A stretch of 47,500 nucleotides of DNA from the NCBI GenBank assembly GCA_945920215.1, contig CAMEJM010000012.1, positions 1 to 47,500 of the forward strand. Reading direction: 5' to 3'. The position numbers and the translations under genes were made by a program. Each line of letters begins with the position of its first letter. Position 1 is the stretch's first letter. The notes under the pieces are model-generated. The model did no database searches. It saw only the letters and a program-made list of their open reading frames with translations, and was not told the DNA's origin. Below are positions 40,066-47,500 of this stretch, piece after piece. The stretch is from an uncultured bacterium. Its GTDB lineage: Bacteria; Bacillota; Clostridia; Oscillospirales; CAG-272.

Positions 40066-41484
40066 TTACTTCTTGTTCTGAATGTACTCGTCGATGGCGG
40101 CTGCGGCGTTCTTGCCGGCGCCCATTGCAAGGATGACGGTAGCGGCGCCCGTCACGGCGTCACCGCCGGCATAAATCCCCTCACGGGAGGTCTTGCCGTT
40201 CTCACCCTCGGTAATAATACCGCCCCAGCTTTGGGTATCCAGCCCCTTAGTGGTGCTCTTGATCAGCGGGTTCGGCGAGGTGCCGAGCGCCATAATGACG
40301 CACTCTGTTTCAATCTCGAAGTCGCTGCCCTTTTTCTCAATCGGGCGGCGGCGCCCGCCTGCGTCCGGCTCACCCAGTTCCATTTCCACGCAGCGGATAC
40401 CGGTGACAAAGCCGTTCTTCGGGTCGCGTCTGTTTTCCTTGTTCTCGTATCCGAGAATTTCGACGGGATTGGTCAGTGTGCGGAAGATGATTCCCTCCTC
40501 CTGCGCGTGCTCCACCTCTTCATGTCTTGCGGGCAGTTCCTCCATGCCGCGGCGGTACACCACCGTGACCTCGGCGCCCAGACGTCTTGCGCAGCGCGCG
40601 GCGTCCATCGCGACGTTGCCGCCGCCGACGACTACCACCTTGGTAGCGTGCTCAATGGGGGTGTCTGCACCCTCCTGATACGCTTTCATCAGGTTCATAC
40701 GGGTCAGAAATTCGTTAGCGGAATACACGCCCTTATAGTGCTCACCGGGGATCCCCATGAATTTGGGTAAGCCGGCGCCGCTTCCGATGAACACGGCTTC
40801 AAAGCCCTCTTCGCCCATCAGCTCGTCGATTGTGACGGTCTTGCCGACGACGGTGTTGGTTTCAATCTTCACGCCGAGCGCGCACAGCCCGTCGATTTCT
40901 TTTTTAACAATCGACTTGGGCAGACGGAATTCCGGAATCCCGTATACCAGCACGCCGCCGGGGGTATGCAATGCCTCAAAGACAGTGACGGCATAGCCCT
41001 TCTTGGCAAGGTCGGAAGCGCAGGCAAGACCTGCGGGGCCGGAACCGACAACGGCGACCTTATGTCCGTTTGCTTTCGGCTTTTCCGTCTCCCCGGCGCT
41101 GTGGGCGGCGTGCCAGTCGGCTACGAATCGTTCCAGACGTCCGATTCCGACGGATTCCCCTTTGATCCCTCTGACGCACTTGCCCTCGCACTGATTTTCC
41201 TGCGGGCAGACTCTGCCGCAGACGGCAGGCAGAGACGACGACTCGGAAATGATACGGTAAGCCCCCTCAAAATCTCCCGCGGCGACCCGTTCGATGAACG
41301 CGGGAATGTGAATTTTCACGGGGCACCCGCTCACGCAAGGCTGATTTTTGCAATGGAGGCATCTGGTGGCCTCATCGATCGCCTGCGCCTCCGTATAACC
41401 GAGGGCAACCTCTTTGAAGTTCCCCGCGCGAACCGCCGGATCCTGTACCGGCATTTCATTCTTTTTCAGTGACATATTCGGCAT
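40066..41484 (-). CDS. nfnB: NfnB: NADPH-binding subunit of electron-bifurcating transhydrogenase (GltD-like)
   Basis: The 472-residue protein has an N-terminal two-[4Fe-4S] domain (CLHCKNQPCVSGCP, CGRVCPQENQCEGKC), then FAD and NAD(P) Rossmann motifs (VAVVGSGPAGLACASDLA, VVVVGGGNVAMDAARCARRLGAEV). It ends GIYAGGDAVTGAATVILAMGAGKNAA. By itself it looks like the small glutamate-synthase subunit, but the partner gene directly upstream is the NfnA reductase subunit, so NfnAB (NADH-dependent reduced ferredoxin:NADP+ oxidoreductase) is the better reading. It links ferredoxin made in fermentation to NADPH supply. GGAGG lies 9 bases before the ATG. Confidence 0.9.
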   Translation of the reverse strand: MPNMSLKKNEMPVQDPAVRAGNFKEVALGYTEAQAIDEATRCLHCKNQPCVSGCPVKIHIPAFIERVAAGDFEGAYRIISESSSLPAVCGRVCPQENQCEGKCVRGIKGESVGIGRLERFVADWHAAHSAGETEKPKANGHKVAVVGSGPAGLACASDLAKKGYAVTVFEALHTPGGVLVYGIPEFRLPKSIVKKEIDGLCALGVKIETNTVVGKTVTIDELMGEEGFEAVFIGSGAGLPKFMGIPGEHYKGVYSANEFLTRMNLMKAYQEGADTPIEHATKVVVVGGGNVAMDAARCARRLGAEVTVVYRRGMEELPARHEEVEHAQEEGIIFRTLTNPVEILGYENKENRRDPKNGFVTGIRCVEMELGEPDAGGRRRPIEKKGSDFEIETECVIMALGTSPNPLIKSTTKGLDTQSWGGIITEGENGKTSREGIYAGGDAVTGAATVILAMGAGKNAAAAIDEYIQNKK

Positions 41485-41485
41485 T

Positions 41486-42325
41486 TTACTTTTCCTCCCG
41501 CAACAGGTTGCAAGTCTCTTCGCGTTTTTTCTTCTCGAAAGGCGCGTACATACTGTTTCTCATCATGGCTTCGTCAAAGTCGATTTCATGCCCGTCAAAA
41601 TCAGGACCGTCCACGCACGCGAACACGGTTTTCCCGCCTACGGTCAGGCGGCAGCCGCCGCACATTCCCGTACCGTCAATCATGATCGGGTTCATCGAAG
41701 CCACCGTCTTGATACCGTATTCCTTTGTCAGAGCGCAAACGAATTTCATCATGATCAGAGGACCGATGGTAATGACCTCGTCATACTTCTCTCCGCTCTC
41801 GATCAGTTTTTTGAGCGCGTCCGTGACAAGTCCCTGCTCCCCGGCGGTTCCGTCGTCGGTCATCAGGCAGGTCTTTTTGCTGACGCGGCGGAAATCATCC
41901 TCCAGAATCACCAGATCCTTGTTGCGGAAGCCGATGATGCTGTGCACCTCACAGCCCTGCTCCGAGAGTTTCTTTGCCACGGGGTACGCAATCGCGCAGC
42001 CCACGCCGCCGCCCACTACGGCAACCTTTTTCAGCCCCTCGGTATGCGTGGGTTTTCCGAGCGGCCCCACAAAGTCGTGCAGGCACTCGCCCTCTTTCAT
42101 ATGACCCAGCTTCTCGGTGGTGGCGCCCACGATCTGAAAGATGATGGTGACGGTGCCGGCATCCCTGTCATAGTCCGCGACCGTCAGCGGGATTCTCTCC
42201 CCGTTTTCATCGGTGCGCAGAATGATAAACTGCCCCGGCTCGGCTTTCCGTGCCACGCGCGGCGCATAGATGTCCATACGCGTTACCGTCTCGTTCAGTT
42301 GCACTTTTTTCTTGATTTCAAACAT
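41486..42325 (-). CDS. nfnA: NfnA: ferredoxin-NADP+ reductase-like subunit of NfnAB
   Basis: The 279-residue subunit has a FAD-binding barrel (EPGQFIILRTDENGERIPLTVAD), an NAD-binding domain (KKVAVVGGGVGCAIAYPVAKKL) and a C-terminal [2Fe-2S] cysteine set (MCGGCRLTVGGKTVFACVDGP). It matches the ferredoxin-NADP reductase alpha subunit found with NfnB. Start 42325 is chosen because GGAGAGG lies about 9 bases upstream; the ATG at 42364 has no ribosome site. One base separates its stop from nfnB. Confidence 0.92.
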   Translation of the reverse strand: MFEIKKKVQLNETVTRMDIYAPRVARKAEPGQFIILRTDENGERIPLTVADYDRDAGTVTIIFQIVGATTEKLGHMKEGECLHDFVGPLGKPTHTEGLKKVAVVGGGVGCAIAYPVAKKLSEQGCEVHSIIGFRNKDLVILEDDFRRVSKKTCLMTDDGTAGEQGLVTDALKKLIESGEKYDEVITIGPLIMMKFVCALTKEYGIKTVASMNPIMIDGTGMCGGCRLTVGGKTVFACVDGPDFDGHEIDFDEAMMRNSMYAPFEKKKREETCNLLREEK

Positions 42326-42431
42326 GATTTTTACCTCTCCGTTTGATAAATAGAAATTACCCATATTATTTTAACATATTGCCCATGGCGGCGCAAGCGC
42401 AAAGTATTTCCAAGAGCGCCTGCCCTCACAA

Positions 42432-43409
42432 TCACTTCAGCGCGCTTTCGGCAAGCTCCCGCACCCGGGCGCACACCTCGTCGGGCGCCGTCACGCGCAT
42501 TCTGCCGCCGTATTCAATGACCCACGCGAGGAATACGGGAGAAACCTGCACCCGCACGCTCACACGAAACTGTTCCTCTCCCACCGGAATCAGAGTGACG
42601 CCCTCTCCGAAACGGTCGAGGATCACTCCGACAAGGCTCCTATCGCACAAAAGCGTGACCAGCGTCTCTTCACCCCCGTACATACCGAACGTCTCTTTGG
42701 CGTATCCCGCCGGGTCAAGGCGGGCAAAGCGCTCTTCTCCGCCGCGGCGGTTTTCGGTTTGCGTCACATTCGTCATTTTATCCACGCGGAAGTGCTTGAG
42801 GGCGTCTTTTTCGTCCTCATAGGCAACCAGATAATAGTTCCCGTCCTCCCACGTCAGAAGATACGGGCTGACCGTATAGAGCGCGCCGCCGCGGCGGGGG
42901 CGCAGGGTCTTGTCGATCGTCCATTCGTTATAGCGGAATGAAATCTGCGTTTTGGCGGCGATGGCGCTGTGGATGGCGTCCACCGCGTACAGCGCAGCGG
43001 TGTTCTCGGTTTTTACCCTGCCTGAAACATAGACCTGCCGGGTCAACCCCATCGCTTCATGGCGGGAGGTCAGGGTGCAGAGCTTCCCGATCAGGGCGCG
43101 GCTTTTCTTTTCCGAAATGAATTTGGAGCACTGCACGGCGTCCACAAGGAGCTTCAGCTCCGCCAACTCAAAGAGCTGGCCGTCAAGATAGTACCCTCCG
43201 CCGCGCCCGCGGCGGTTTTCAATGGGCAGACCGTAGTTTTCAAGGGCGTGAAGATCGTCCAGCACGGTTTTCCGCTCCGCAATCACGCCGCGGGAAGCAA
43301 GGGCGGCGCGGAGACGCTCCTCGGTCATGGGGTGCGCCGCATCCGTCTCGGTACGCAGAATATCAAAAAGCGTTAAAATCCGTGTTTTCTGCTCGGCGCT
43401 CTTGGGCAT
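42432..43409 (-). CDS. WYL-domain transcriptional regulator
   Basis: The 325-residue protein starts with a winged helix (EQKTRILTLFDILRTETDAAHPMTEERLRAALASRGV, ERKTVLDDLHALENYGL). A WYL domain (about residues 140-215: AIAAKTQISFRYNEW, VSPYLLTWEDGNYYLVAYEDEK, FRVDKMTNV) and a C-terminal WCX extension follow. WYL proteins bind ligands or nucleic acids and control varied genes, including defence and DNA-damage genes; no target is evident here. Start 43409 follows GGGGAGAG. It has its own promoter. Confidence 0.9.
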   Translation of the reverse strand: MPKSAEQKTRILTLFDILRTETDAAHPMTEERLRAALASRGVIAERKTVLDDLHALENYGLPIENRRGRGGGYYLDGQLFELAELKLLVDAVQCSKFISEKKSRALIGKLCTLTSRHEAMGLTRQVYVSGRVKTENTAALYAVDAIHSAIAAKTQISFRYNEWTIDKTLRPRRGGALYTVSPYLLTWEDGNYYLVAYEDEKDALKHFRVDKMTNVTQTENRRGGEERFARLDPAGYAKETFGMYGGEETLVTLLCDRSLVGVILDRFGEGVTLIPVGEEQFRVSVRVQVSPVFLAWVIEYGGRMRVTAPDEVCARVRELAESALK

Positions 43410-43441
43410 GACTGACTCTCCCCGCAATTTCTGTCACATTC

Positions 43442-43470
43442 AGTATAATCCGATTTTATGACAAAGTAAA
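43442..43470 (-). promoter_or_regulatory. Promoter of the WYL regulator gene
   Basis: On the minus strand, TTTACT and TATACT with 17-base spacing, start about 25 bases before the ATG. Confidence 0.75.
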
Positions 43471-43509
43471 GATAAAAAAACAGATAAAAAATGAACGCGC
43501 CGTTGTGAA

Positions 43510-43546
43510 AAACGAAAAAGCGACTTGCAAGCAAGTCGCTTTTTCA
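43510..43546 (-). terminator. Terminator after mgtE
   Basis: Perfect 14-bp stem AAAAAGCGACTTGC (43515-43528) with 43531-43544 and T-run on both strands; 14 bases after the mgtE stop. Confidence 0.88.
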
Positions 43547-43557
43547 AAAACAGAGGA

Positions 43558-44940
43558 TTATCTTAATGCGGGAATCAGCGTGCGGGCGATTCCGAAATAC
43601 ACCAGCAGCGAAACCGCGTCGACGATCGTCGTGATAAACGGGCTCGCCACCACAGCGGGGTCGAGCTTCACACGGCGGGCAAGAATCGGCAGCGAACAAC
43701 CGATCACCTTGGCACAAATGACCGACAGACACAGCGTTGCCGCCACGGCAAACGCCACATACATGGTCACGTCGGGGTTGCGCATCAGCAGGCGGTCCAC
43801 CAAAAGCACCTTACCGAATGCCAGAACGGAAAGGCTCACGCCGCACATGAGCGCCACGCGAATTTCTTTCCAGACCACTTTCAGCCAGTCGGAAAGCTGC
43901 AAATCTCCCGTAGAAAGGCTGCGGATGACGGTGACGGAAGCCTGAGCGCCGGAGTTTCCGCCGGTATCCATCAACATGGGGATAAAGGCGGTCAATACGA
44001 CGACCTTGGCAAGCGCGGACTCAAAGGACGAAATGATAATCCCCGTAAAGGTGGCGGAAATCATCAGCAGCGCCAGCCACGGGAAGCGGCTCTTCCAAAT
44101 GGAGAAAGGAGAGGTGCGCAGATAAGGCGTCTCATTCGGGGTTATTGCCGCCATCTTCGAGAAGTCCTCTTCCGCCTCGTCTTGCAGAATTTCAACCGCG
44201 TCGTCGATGGTGACGATACCGACCAAACGGTTCTCGGTATCCACAACGGGGAGCGCCATCAAGCCGTACTTGGACATGGTCTGCGCCACGGTCTCCTGGT
44301 CCTCAAGGGTCTGAACGGAGATGACGTTTTCTTCCATAATGTCCCCGACAATCCGGTCGCCGTCAGACAGCAGCAGATCCTTGACCTCGACAATGCCGAG
44401 CAGATGGCGGTTATTGTCCGTGACATAGCAGGTGTAAATGGTTTCCTTATTGATTCCGACGCGGCGGATCTCGGCAAGCGCCTGGAGTGCGGTAAAGTCG
44501 CGCTTGAGGCGCACATACTCGGTGGTCATGACGCCGCCCGCGCTATCGGCGGGGTAGCGCAGCAGCTCATTGATCACGCGCCTGTCCTCGGGGGTGCTGT
44601 TGGCGATGATACGCTGCACCACGTTGGCGGGCATTTCCTCGATCATATCGACGGTATCGTCGTAGAACATCTCGTCCAGGACGTTTTTAAGTTCGGCGTC
44701 CGAGAAAGCGGTAATCAGAACTTCCTGTTCCTCGGACGGCATTTCCGCAAACACCTCCGCGGCTATCTCCTTGTGCAGAATCCGAAAGAAGCGGCTGTAA
44801 TACGCTTCCGGCAGTTCCGCAAACAATTCTGCAATGTCCTCCGCCTGCATATCCTCCGTCATTGCGCGCAACTCGGCAATGCGGCGGCTGTCCATCAATT
44901 CAACAATCAGCTCCGGTGTGAGCTTGTTTTCTTCATTCAT
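43558..44940 (-). CDS. mgtE: MgtE-type magnesium channel/transporter
   Basis: The 460-residue protein has the full MgtE layout. An N-terminal helical domain (about residues 1-130) has EMPSEEQEVLITAFSDAELKNVLDEM, two CBS domains follow (about 135-255, MTTEYVRLKRDFTALQALAEI and VISVQTLEDQETVAQTMSKYGL), and then a five-helix pore domain with FIPMLMDTGGNSGAQASVTVIRSL. It carries Mg2+ into the cell and is gated by cytoplasmic Mg2+ binding at the N and CBS domains. AAGGAGGG precedes the ATG. A structured leader with a terminator lies upstream, so transcript-level Mg control is likely. Confidence 0.96.
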   Translation of the reverse strand: MNEENKLTPELIVELMDSRRIAELRAMTEDMQAEDIAELFAELPEAYYSRFFRILHKEIAAEVFAEMPSEEQEVLITAFSDAELKNVLDEMFYDDTVDMIEEMPANVVQRIIANSTPEDRRVINELLRYPADSAGGVMTTEYVRLKRDFTALQALAEIRRVGINKETIYTCYVTDNNRHLLGIVEVKDLLLSDGDRIVGDIMEENVISVQTLEDQETVAQTMSKYGLMALPVVDTENRLVGIVTIDDAVEILQDEAEEDFSKMAAITPNETPYLRTSPFSIWKSRFPWLALLMISATFTGIIISSFESALAKVVVLTAFIPMLMDTGGNSGAQASVTVIRSLSTGDLQLSDWLKVVWKEIRVALMCGVSLSVLAFGKVLLVDRLLMRNPDVTMYVAFAVAATLCLSVICAKVIGCSLPILARRVKLDPAVVASPFITTIVDAVSLLVYFGIARTLIPALR

Positions 44941-44995
44941 CTCGTTCCCTCCTTAACCAAGAGTATGCGTGGATGAGGTCGATACGATGAAGATA

Positions 44996-45158
44996 CAAAA
45001 AGAGCAACACCACAAAGACCGGTGTTGCTCCCTGTTTTCAGCGAAAAGCAAGGCAACCGACGCCGGTGGGGCTATTCTTTTGATGCATCTCGGTCGTACT
45101 GTGACAACTGTCCGCGTCCATTGAACCCGGTTAGCCTCCTTTACAGTATTGATTTTGC
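44996..45158 (-). promoter_or_regulatory. Structured mgtE leader with terminator, possible Mg riboswitch
   Basis: About 218 nt of leader separate the promoter from mgtE. It has a long-range closing pair (GGCTAACCG near plus 45129-45137 with CGGTTGCC near 45053-45060). It ends in a perfect 10-bp terminator (GAGCAACACC at 45002-45011 with 45021-45030, then TTTTTG). Pieces reminiscent of the M-box (GGAGGCT, CAATGG, ACAG, ATGCA) appear in order, but the central M-box segments are missing. Riboswitch class is therefore unproven. Confidence 0.55.
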
Positions 45159-45164
45159 GTTTGT

Positions 45165-45193
45165 ATTATAAACGCATTTTGTTCTGCCGTCAA
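45165..45193 (-). promoter_or_regulatory. Promoter of the mgtE leader
   Basis: On the minus strand, TTGACG and TATAAT with 17-base spacing, start near 45158. Confidence 0.88.
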
Positions 45194-45303
45194 GGGTTTT
45201 TGTCTTTCTTGCGTGTATTTCGGCTGTCATTCTATTTTACGCCCCTTTTTCAACGGCGGATACTCTCCCGAGCAGCCGCTTCAAACTTTTTTCCCGCAAG
45301 CGG

Positions 45304-45332
45304 TTTACTTTTTCGGTCCGATGTGCTACAAT
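45304..45332 (+). promoter_or_regulatory. Promoter of tRNA-Arg
   Basis: TTTACT and TACAAT with 17-base spacing, 12 bases before the tRNA. Confidence 0.75.
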
Positions 45333-45343
45333 ACATCTGTTCT

Positions 45344-45420
45344 CTACCCGTGGCACAGCTGGATAGCGCGTCAGACTCCGACTCTGAAGGTCGCAGGTTC
45401 GAATCCTGTCGGGTAGGCCA
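45344..45420 (+). tRNA. tRNA-Arg (anticodon CCG), CCA encoded
   Basis: Acceptor CTACCCG pairs with CGGGTAG, D-arm GGCACAGCTGGATAGCGC, anticodon arm TCAGA-CTCCGAC-TCTGA giving CCG, T-arm GCAGGTTCGAATCCTGT, discriminator G and CCA. It decodes CGG. Its 3' end is repeated twice downstream. Confidence 0.97.
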
Positions 45421-45462
45421 AAAAAGCAACCGTTGCCCTTTATGGGTGGCGGTTGCTTTTCC
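45421..45462 (+). terminator. Terminator of tRNA-Arg
   Basis: GCAACCG (45427-45433) pairs with CGGTTGC (45451-45457), continued by wobble pairs to a TTTAT loop, then TTTT. Confidence 0.82.
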
Positions 45463-45582
45463 TGTCAGACAGGATTTGAAGGACGAACGGCACAGAGCAA
45501 CCTTCCGGTGGACGGTTGCGACCGTTCGCGACCAAGGCGAGGTTACGCCGAGCCGCGAATCAAATCCTGTCGGGTAGGCCAA
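45461..45582 (+). repeat. tRNA-tail structured repeat, tRNA-Arg type
   Basis: It begins with GACAGGATTTGA (45469-45480), an inverted copy of the tRNA-Arg T-arm end. It ends with TCAAATCCTGTCGGGTAGGC and CA (45561-45582), a direct copy of the tRNA-Arg 3' end with CCA. The two pair over 12 bp. Inside is a hairpin GCAACCTTCC-GGT-GGACGGTTGC, the same core (AACCnTCCGGTGGAnGGTT) as in the tRNA-Tyr repeats, within a CGAACGG/CCGTTCG stem. Confidence 0.85.
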
Positions 45583-45587
45583 AAAGC

Positions 45588-45619
45588 AGGCGCCTCTTTC
45601 GGGGCGCCTGTTTTTTGCT
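45588..45619 (+). terminator. Second terminator hairpin of the tRNA-Arg array
   Basis: CAGGCGCC / GGCGCCTG stem with a CTCTTTCG-type loop, then TTTTTTG; directly after the first tRNA-tail copy. Confidence 0.78.
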
Positions 45620-45765
45620 TATCCGCAGAGAGACCTGTCGCGCAAGCGAAGCAGGTTCACATGCCGCCGTCAGGCGGCATCACGAGCAAAGCGAGTTACT
45701 CTGTCGGGTAGGCCAAAAAAGCAACCGTTGCCCTTTATGGGCGGCGATTGCTTTTCCTGTCAGAG
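45620..45765 (+). repeat. Second tRNA-Arg tail repeat with hairpin modules
   Basis: Three short hairpin modules (ACCTG..CAGGT; ATGCCGCC-GTCA-GGCGGCAT; CGAGCAAAGCGAG) are followed by CTGTCGGGTAGGCCA and the tRNA-Arg terminator again. The stretch 45701-45761 repeats 45408-45468 almost base for base. Confidence 0.8.
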
Positions 45766-45826
45766 GGGATTTGTTGCTACTGAATACATAAGAATCGTTT
45801 GCAATGTTTCACCTTTTTTGAAAAAT

Positions 45827-45856
45827 CGAGCCGCTCGGAACATCACGAACGGCTCT
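45827..45856 (-). terminator. Terminator of the beta-helix surface protein gene
   Basis: GAGCCG / CGGCTC stem, followed on the minus strand by GATTTTTC; 28 bases after the stop. Confidence 0.6.
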
Positions 45857-45883
45857 TGTTTTCGTCTTATGACTTATCGCTTA

Positions 45884-47500
45884 TTACTTTTTGAAAATGC
45901 CTTTGATTGCCGCGATAAGGTCTGCAAATTTCTTTTTCTTGATAGCAAACCAAAAGATAGAGAATCCGCCGATTTCTGCAACCGCAACGGTGCCCACCGT
46001 AATGCCCACGATCGCTCCGGTCGAAAGCCCGCCCTTTTCGGGTTCTTTGCCGGGTTCTTCTCCGCCAATAGTTAATTTTGCTATCGTCAGGTCGGTAATT
46101 TCGTTGCCGTCTGCGCCAAAGTGTTTATGGCAGAAATCACAATCCTTATGTCCCTTTACGCCTTCGGCGTCTTCCGTCGCCGGAAGTTCTTCTATCCATT
46201 CGCCAAAGCGGTGCGCGGTGGAATCGACTGCAACTAACAAATCGGTAATTTCGTTGCCGTCCGCGTCAAAGTGTTTATGGCAGATTTCGCAATCTTTGTG
46301 CGCTTTCACGCCTTCGCTCGCGCAAGTTGCGGAAACCTCTGCAATCAAAACCGTAAACGAATGCTGTACGGGCAGAATGCCCCACGCATTGATATCCGCA
46401 ATCTCGACGGTAGCCAAGGCGTCTTCAAAGTATTTGCCGCACGCGCAGGACCAGTATTCCTCTTTGCCGTCGTGGGTGCAATCGGGTTCGACCTTATCAA
46501 CCTTCGTCAAATCATGAGAAAGGCTCCATACAGCGTAAAGGGTCTTGTCGCCCGTCAGGTTTATGGTATCGCCTGCCGTATAGGCAGCCGAGGTGGCGTC
46601 GGCGTTATCTGCCCAGCCAAGGAACACGTGGCATTTGCGGCTCGGCAACTCGGATGTGATCTGCACGCTGCCGTCGGATGTAAAGGTTTTGCAGATGCTG
46701 TCTGCAACGGTGCCATCGCCGCCGTTGAGGTCATATCTGACCATAAACTTGGTGAAATCAGACGTCAGCGCCAGCTTGTTGTCGGCGGGGTTGTATCCGA
46801 TGTGGTAATCGTCGCTGTCGGCGCTGAACAAGTGGCTGTAGTCGGTATCGTTTGCCGTTGAAATGATCCACGGATTGCGCAGTGCGGTCACGCCGATGCG
46901 CGAGCCTTCCGTCAAGGCTGTCAGGTTGATCACATAATTCTTGTTATCGGTGAGATAGAGGTTAGAGCCTTTGTTATCCATGATGATAATGTCAGCGGTG
47001 GTAGCGTTCATCGTAAAATTGGTATTCTCGTAGAAATAGATGCCGCCGCCAACGCCGCCGGCCTTGTTCTTTTCTACCGTACCGCCCGTAATAGTAAACG
47101 TACTGTCGGCACTACTCCATCCGCCGTTGCCGAACAGGAATATACCGCCGCCGTTGCACTTGCTTTCGTTGTTTTTCACAACGCCGCCGTTCATCGTAAA
47201 GGTTGAGCCTTGACAGAGCGATACACCGCCGCCGTTGCCGTGAGCCGTATTTCCTTCGATCACGCCGCCGTTCACGGTCAGAGTTCCGTAAGATTCTACT
47301 CCGATACCGCCGCCGCGCCCTGCCGCGGTATTCCCTTTGATACTGCCGCCGTTCATAATAAACTCACCGCCGCTGACGAACACGCCGCCGCCGTTCGAGC
47401 CGTTTTCATTATTTTCGATGACTCCGCCGTTCATTATGAATTTAGTACCCGTTTTCACAAAAACGCCGCCCCCCTCGTCGGTGGCTCTGTTGCCCGAAAT
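45884..47500 (-). CDS. Surface protein with beta-helix, InlB-type repeat and C-terminal anchor (N-terminus outside window)
   Basis: The frame stays open through the right edge, so the N-terminus is missing; about 538 residues are visible. They hold a polymorphic-outer-membrane-like beta-helix of GGGVFVSGGEFIMNGGSI-type repeats. A Listeria-Bacteroides (InlB B) repeat follows (VRYDLNGGDGTVADS ... AGDTINLTGDKTLYAVW), then two near-identical units GVKAHKDCEICHKHFDADGN and GVKGHKDCDFCHKHFGADGN with conserved Cys/His. A transmembrane helix (GAIVGITVGTVAVAEIGGFSIFWFAI) and a lysine-rich tail end the protein. No LPXTG was seen. Likely a cell-surface protein; function unknown. Confidence 0.85.
   Translation of the reverse strand: MSGNRATDEGGGVFVKTGTKFIMNGGVIENNENGSNGGGVFVSGGEFIMNGGSIKGNTAAGRGGGIGVESYGTLTVNGGVIEGNTAHGNGGGVSLCQGSTFTMNGGVVKNNESKCNGGGIFLFGNGGWSSADSTFTITGGTVEKNKAGGVGGGIYFYENTNFTMNATTADIIIMDNKGSNLYLTDNKNYVINLTALTEGSRIGVTALRNPWIISTANDTDYSHLFSADSDDYHIGYNPADNKLALTSDFTKFMVRYDLNGGDGTVADSICKTFTSDGSVQITSELPSRKCHVFLGWADNADATSAAYTAGDTINLTGDKTLYAVWSLSHDLTKVDKVEPDCTHDGKEEYWSCACGKYFEDALATVEIADINAWGILPVQHSFTVLIAEVSATCASEGVKAHKDCEICHKHFDADGNEITDLLVAVDSTAHRFGEWIEELPATEDAEGVKGHKDCDFCHKHFGADGNEITDLTIAKLTIGGEEPGKEPEKGGLSTGAIVGITVGTVAVAEIGGFSIFWFAIKKKKFADLIAAIKGIFKK

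Noticed and set aside
45408-45761. Possible CRISPR array at the tRNA-Arg repeats
   Set aside because: Only two to three unequal copies, each derived from the tRNA 3' end and terminator, irregular spacing, no cas genes.
45149-45791. Frames across tRNA-Arg and its repeats
   Set aside because: They overlap the tRNA and hairpin repeats; no coding signal.

Overview
The window looks like a chromosomal segment of a spore-forming, strictly anaerobic, fairly GC-rich member of the Firmicutes, most likely a gut-type Clostridia. The evidence is a pro-sigma-K-type sporulation sigma factor, a large SRP RNA directly upstream of dnaX, T-box leaders, TTTAAC-type PHO boxes, electron-bifurcating NfnAB, a ferredoxin-dependent branched-chain 2-oxoacid oxidoreductase, and near-consensus sigma-A promoters. 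I cannot name a genus from sequence alone.

Left part (1-10 kb): the 5' part of dnaX with the SRP RNA and its promoter and terminator (minus strand); a FabG-like SDR with a palindrome over its promoter; an atypical winged-helix regulator; sigK; a small DUF378 membrane protein with a LexA-type box in its promoter; a mazF toxin without a neighbouring antitoxin; an acyl-ACP thioesterase; an S1-domain protein; ung; and an ABC-2 exporter pair.

Accessory patch (9.1-12.5 kb): AT-richer genes (membrane protein, M14 carboxypeptidase, GNAT) piled up next to tRNA-Tyr. They are separated by structured repeats whose ends copy the 3' end of tRNA-Tyr. The GNAT gene sits in an insert of about 650 bp that splits a copy of the tRNA terminator hairpin and is flanked by a 6-bp direct repeat. 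A related repeat, carrying instead the 3' end of tRNA-Arg, lies downstream of tRNA-Arg at 45.4-45.8 kb.

Centre (12.8-20 kb): a PAP2 phosphatase, then a phosphate-control block (PHO box, HD-domain protein, PhoP- and PhoR-like proteins, alanine racemase, second PHO box, Na/Pi cotransporter with a PhoU-like tail).

An AT-richer island (20.1-23.6 kb) holds a divergent HxlR regulator and NAD(P)-binding protein, a flavin/ferredoxin fusion, and a zinc-macrodomain plus SirTM-type sirtuin pair, a reversible protein ADP-ribosylation module.

From 34 kb down to 23.9 kb on the minus strand runs a coherent branched-chain amino acid block: two paralogous HTH-cupin-acyl-CoA-ligase fusions, each behind its own T-box leader (specifiers read as Ile and Val), then ilvE, a MinD-like ATPase, the four VOR subunits and a thioesterase. 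The T-boxes argue for synthesis of valine and isoleucine from branched short-chain acids by reductive carboxylation.

The right part (34-47.5 kb) holds a GH110-like lipoprotein, yceD-rpmF, a HAD phosphatase with a long-chain acyl-CoA synthetase, nfnAB, a WYL regulator, mgtE with a terminator-bearing leader, tRNA-Arg with its repeat array, and a truncated beta-helix surface protein.
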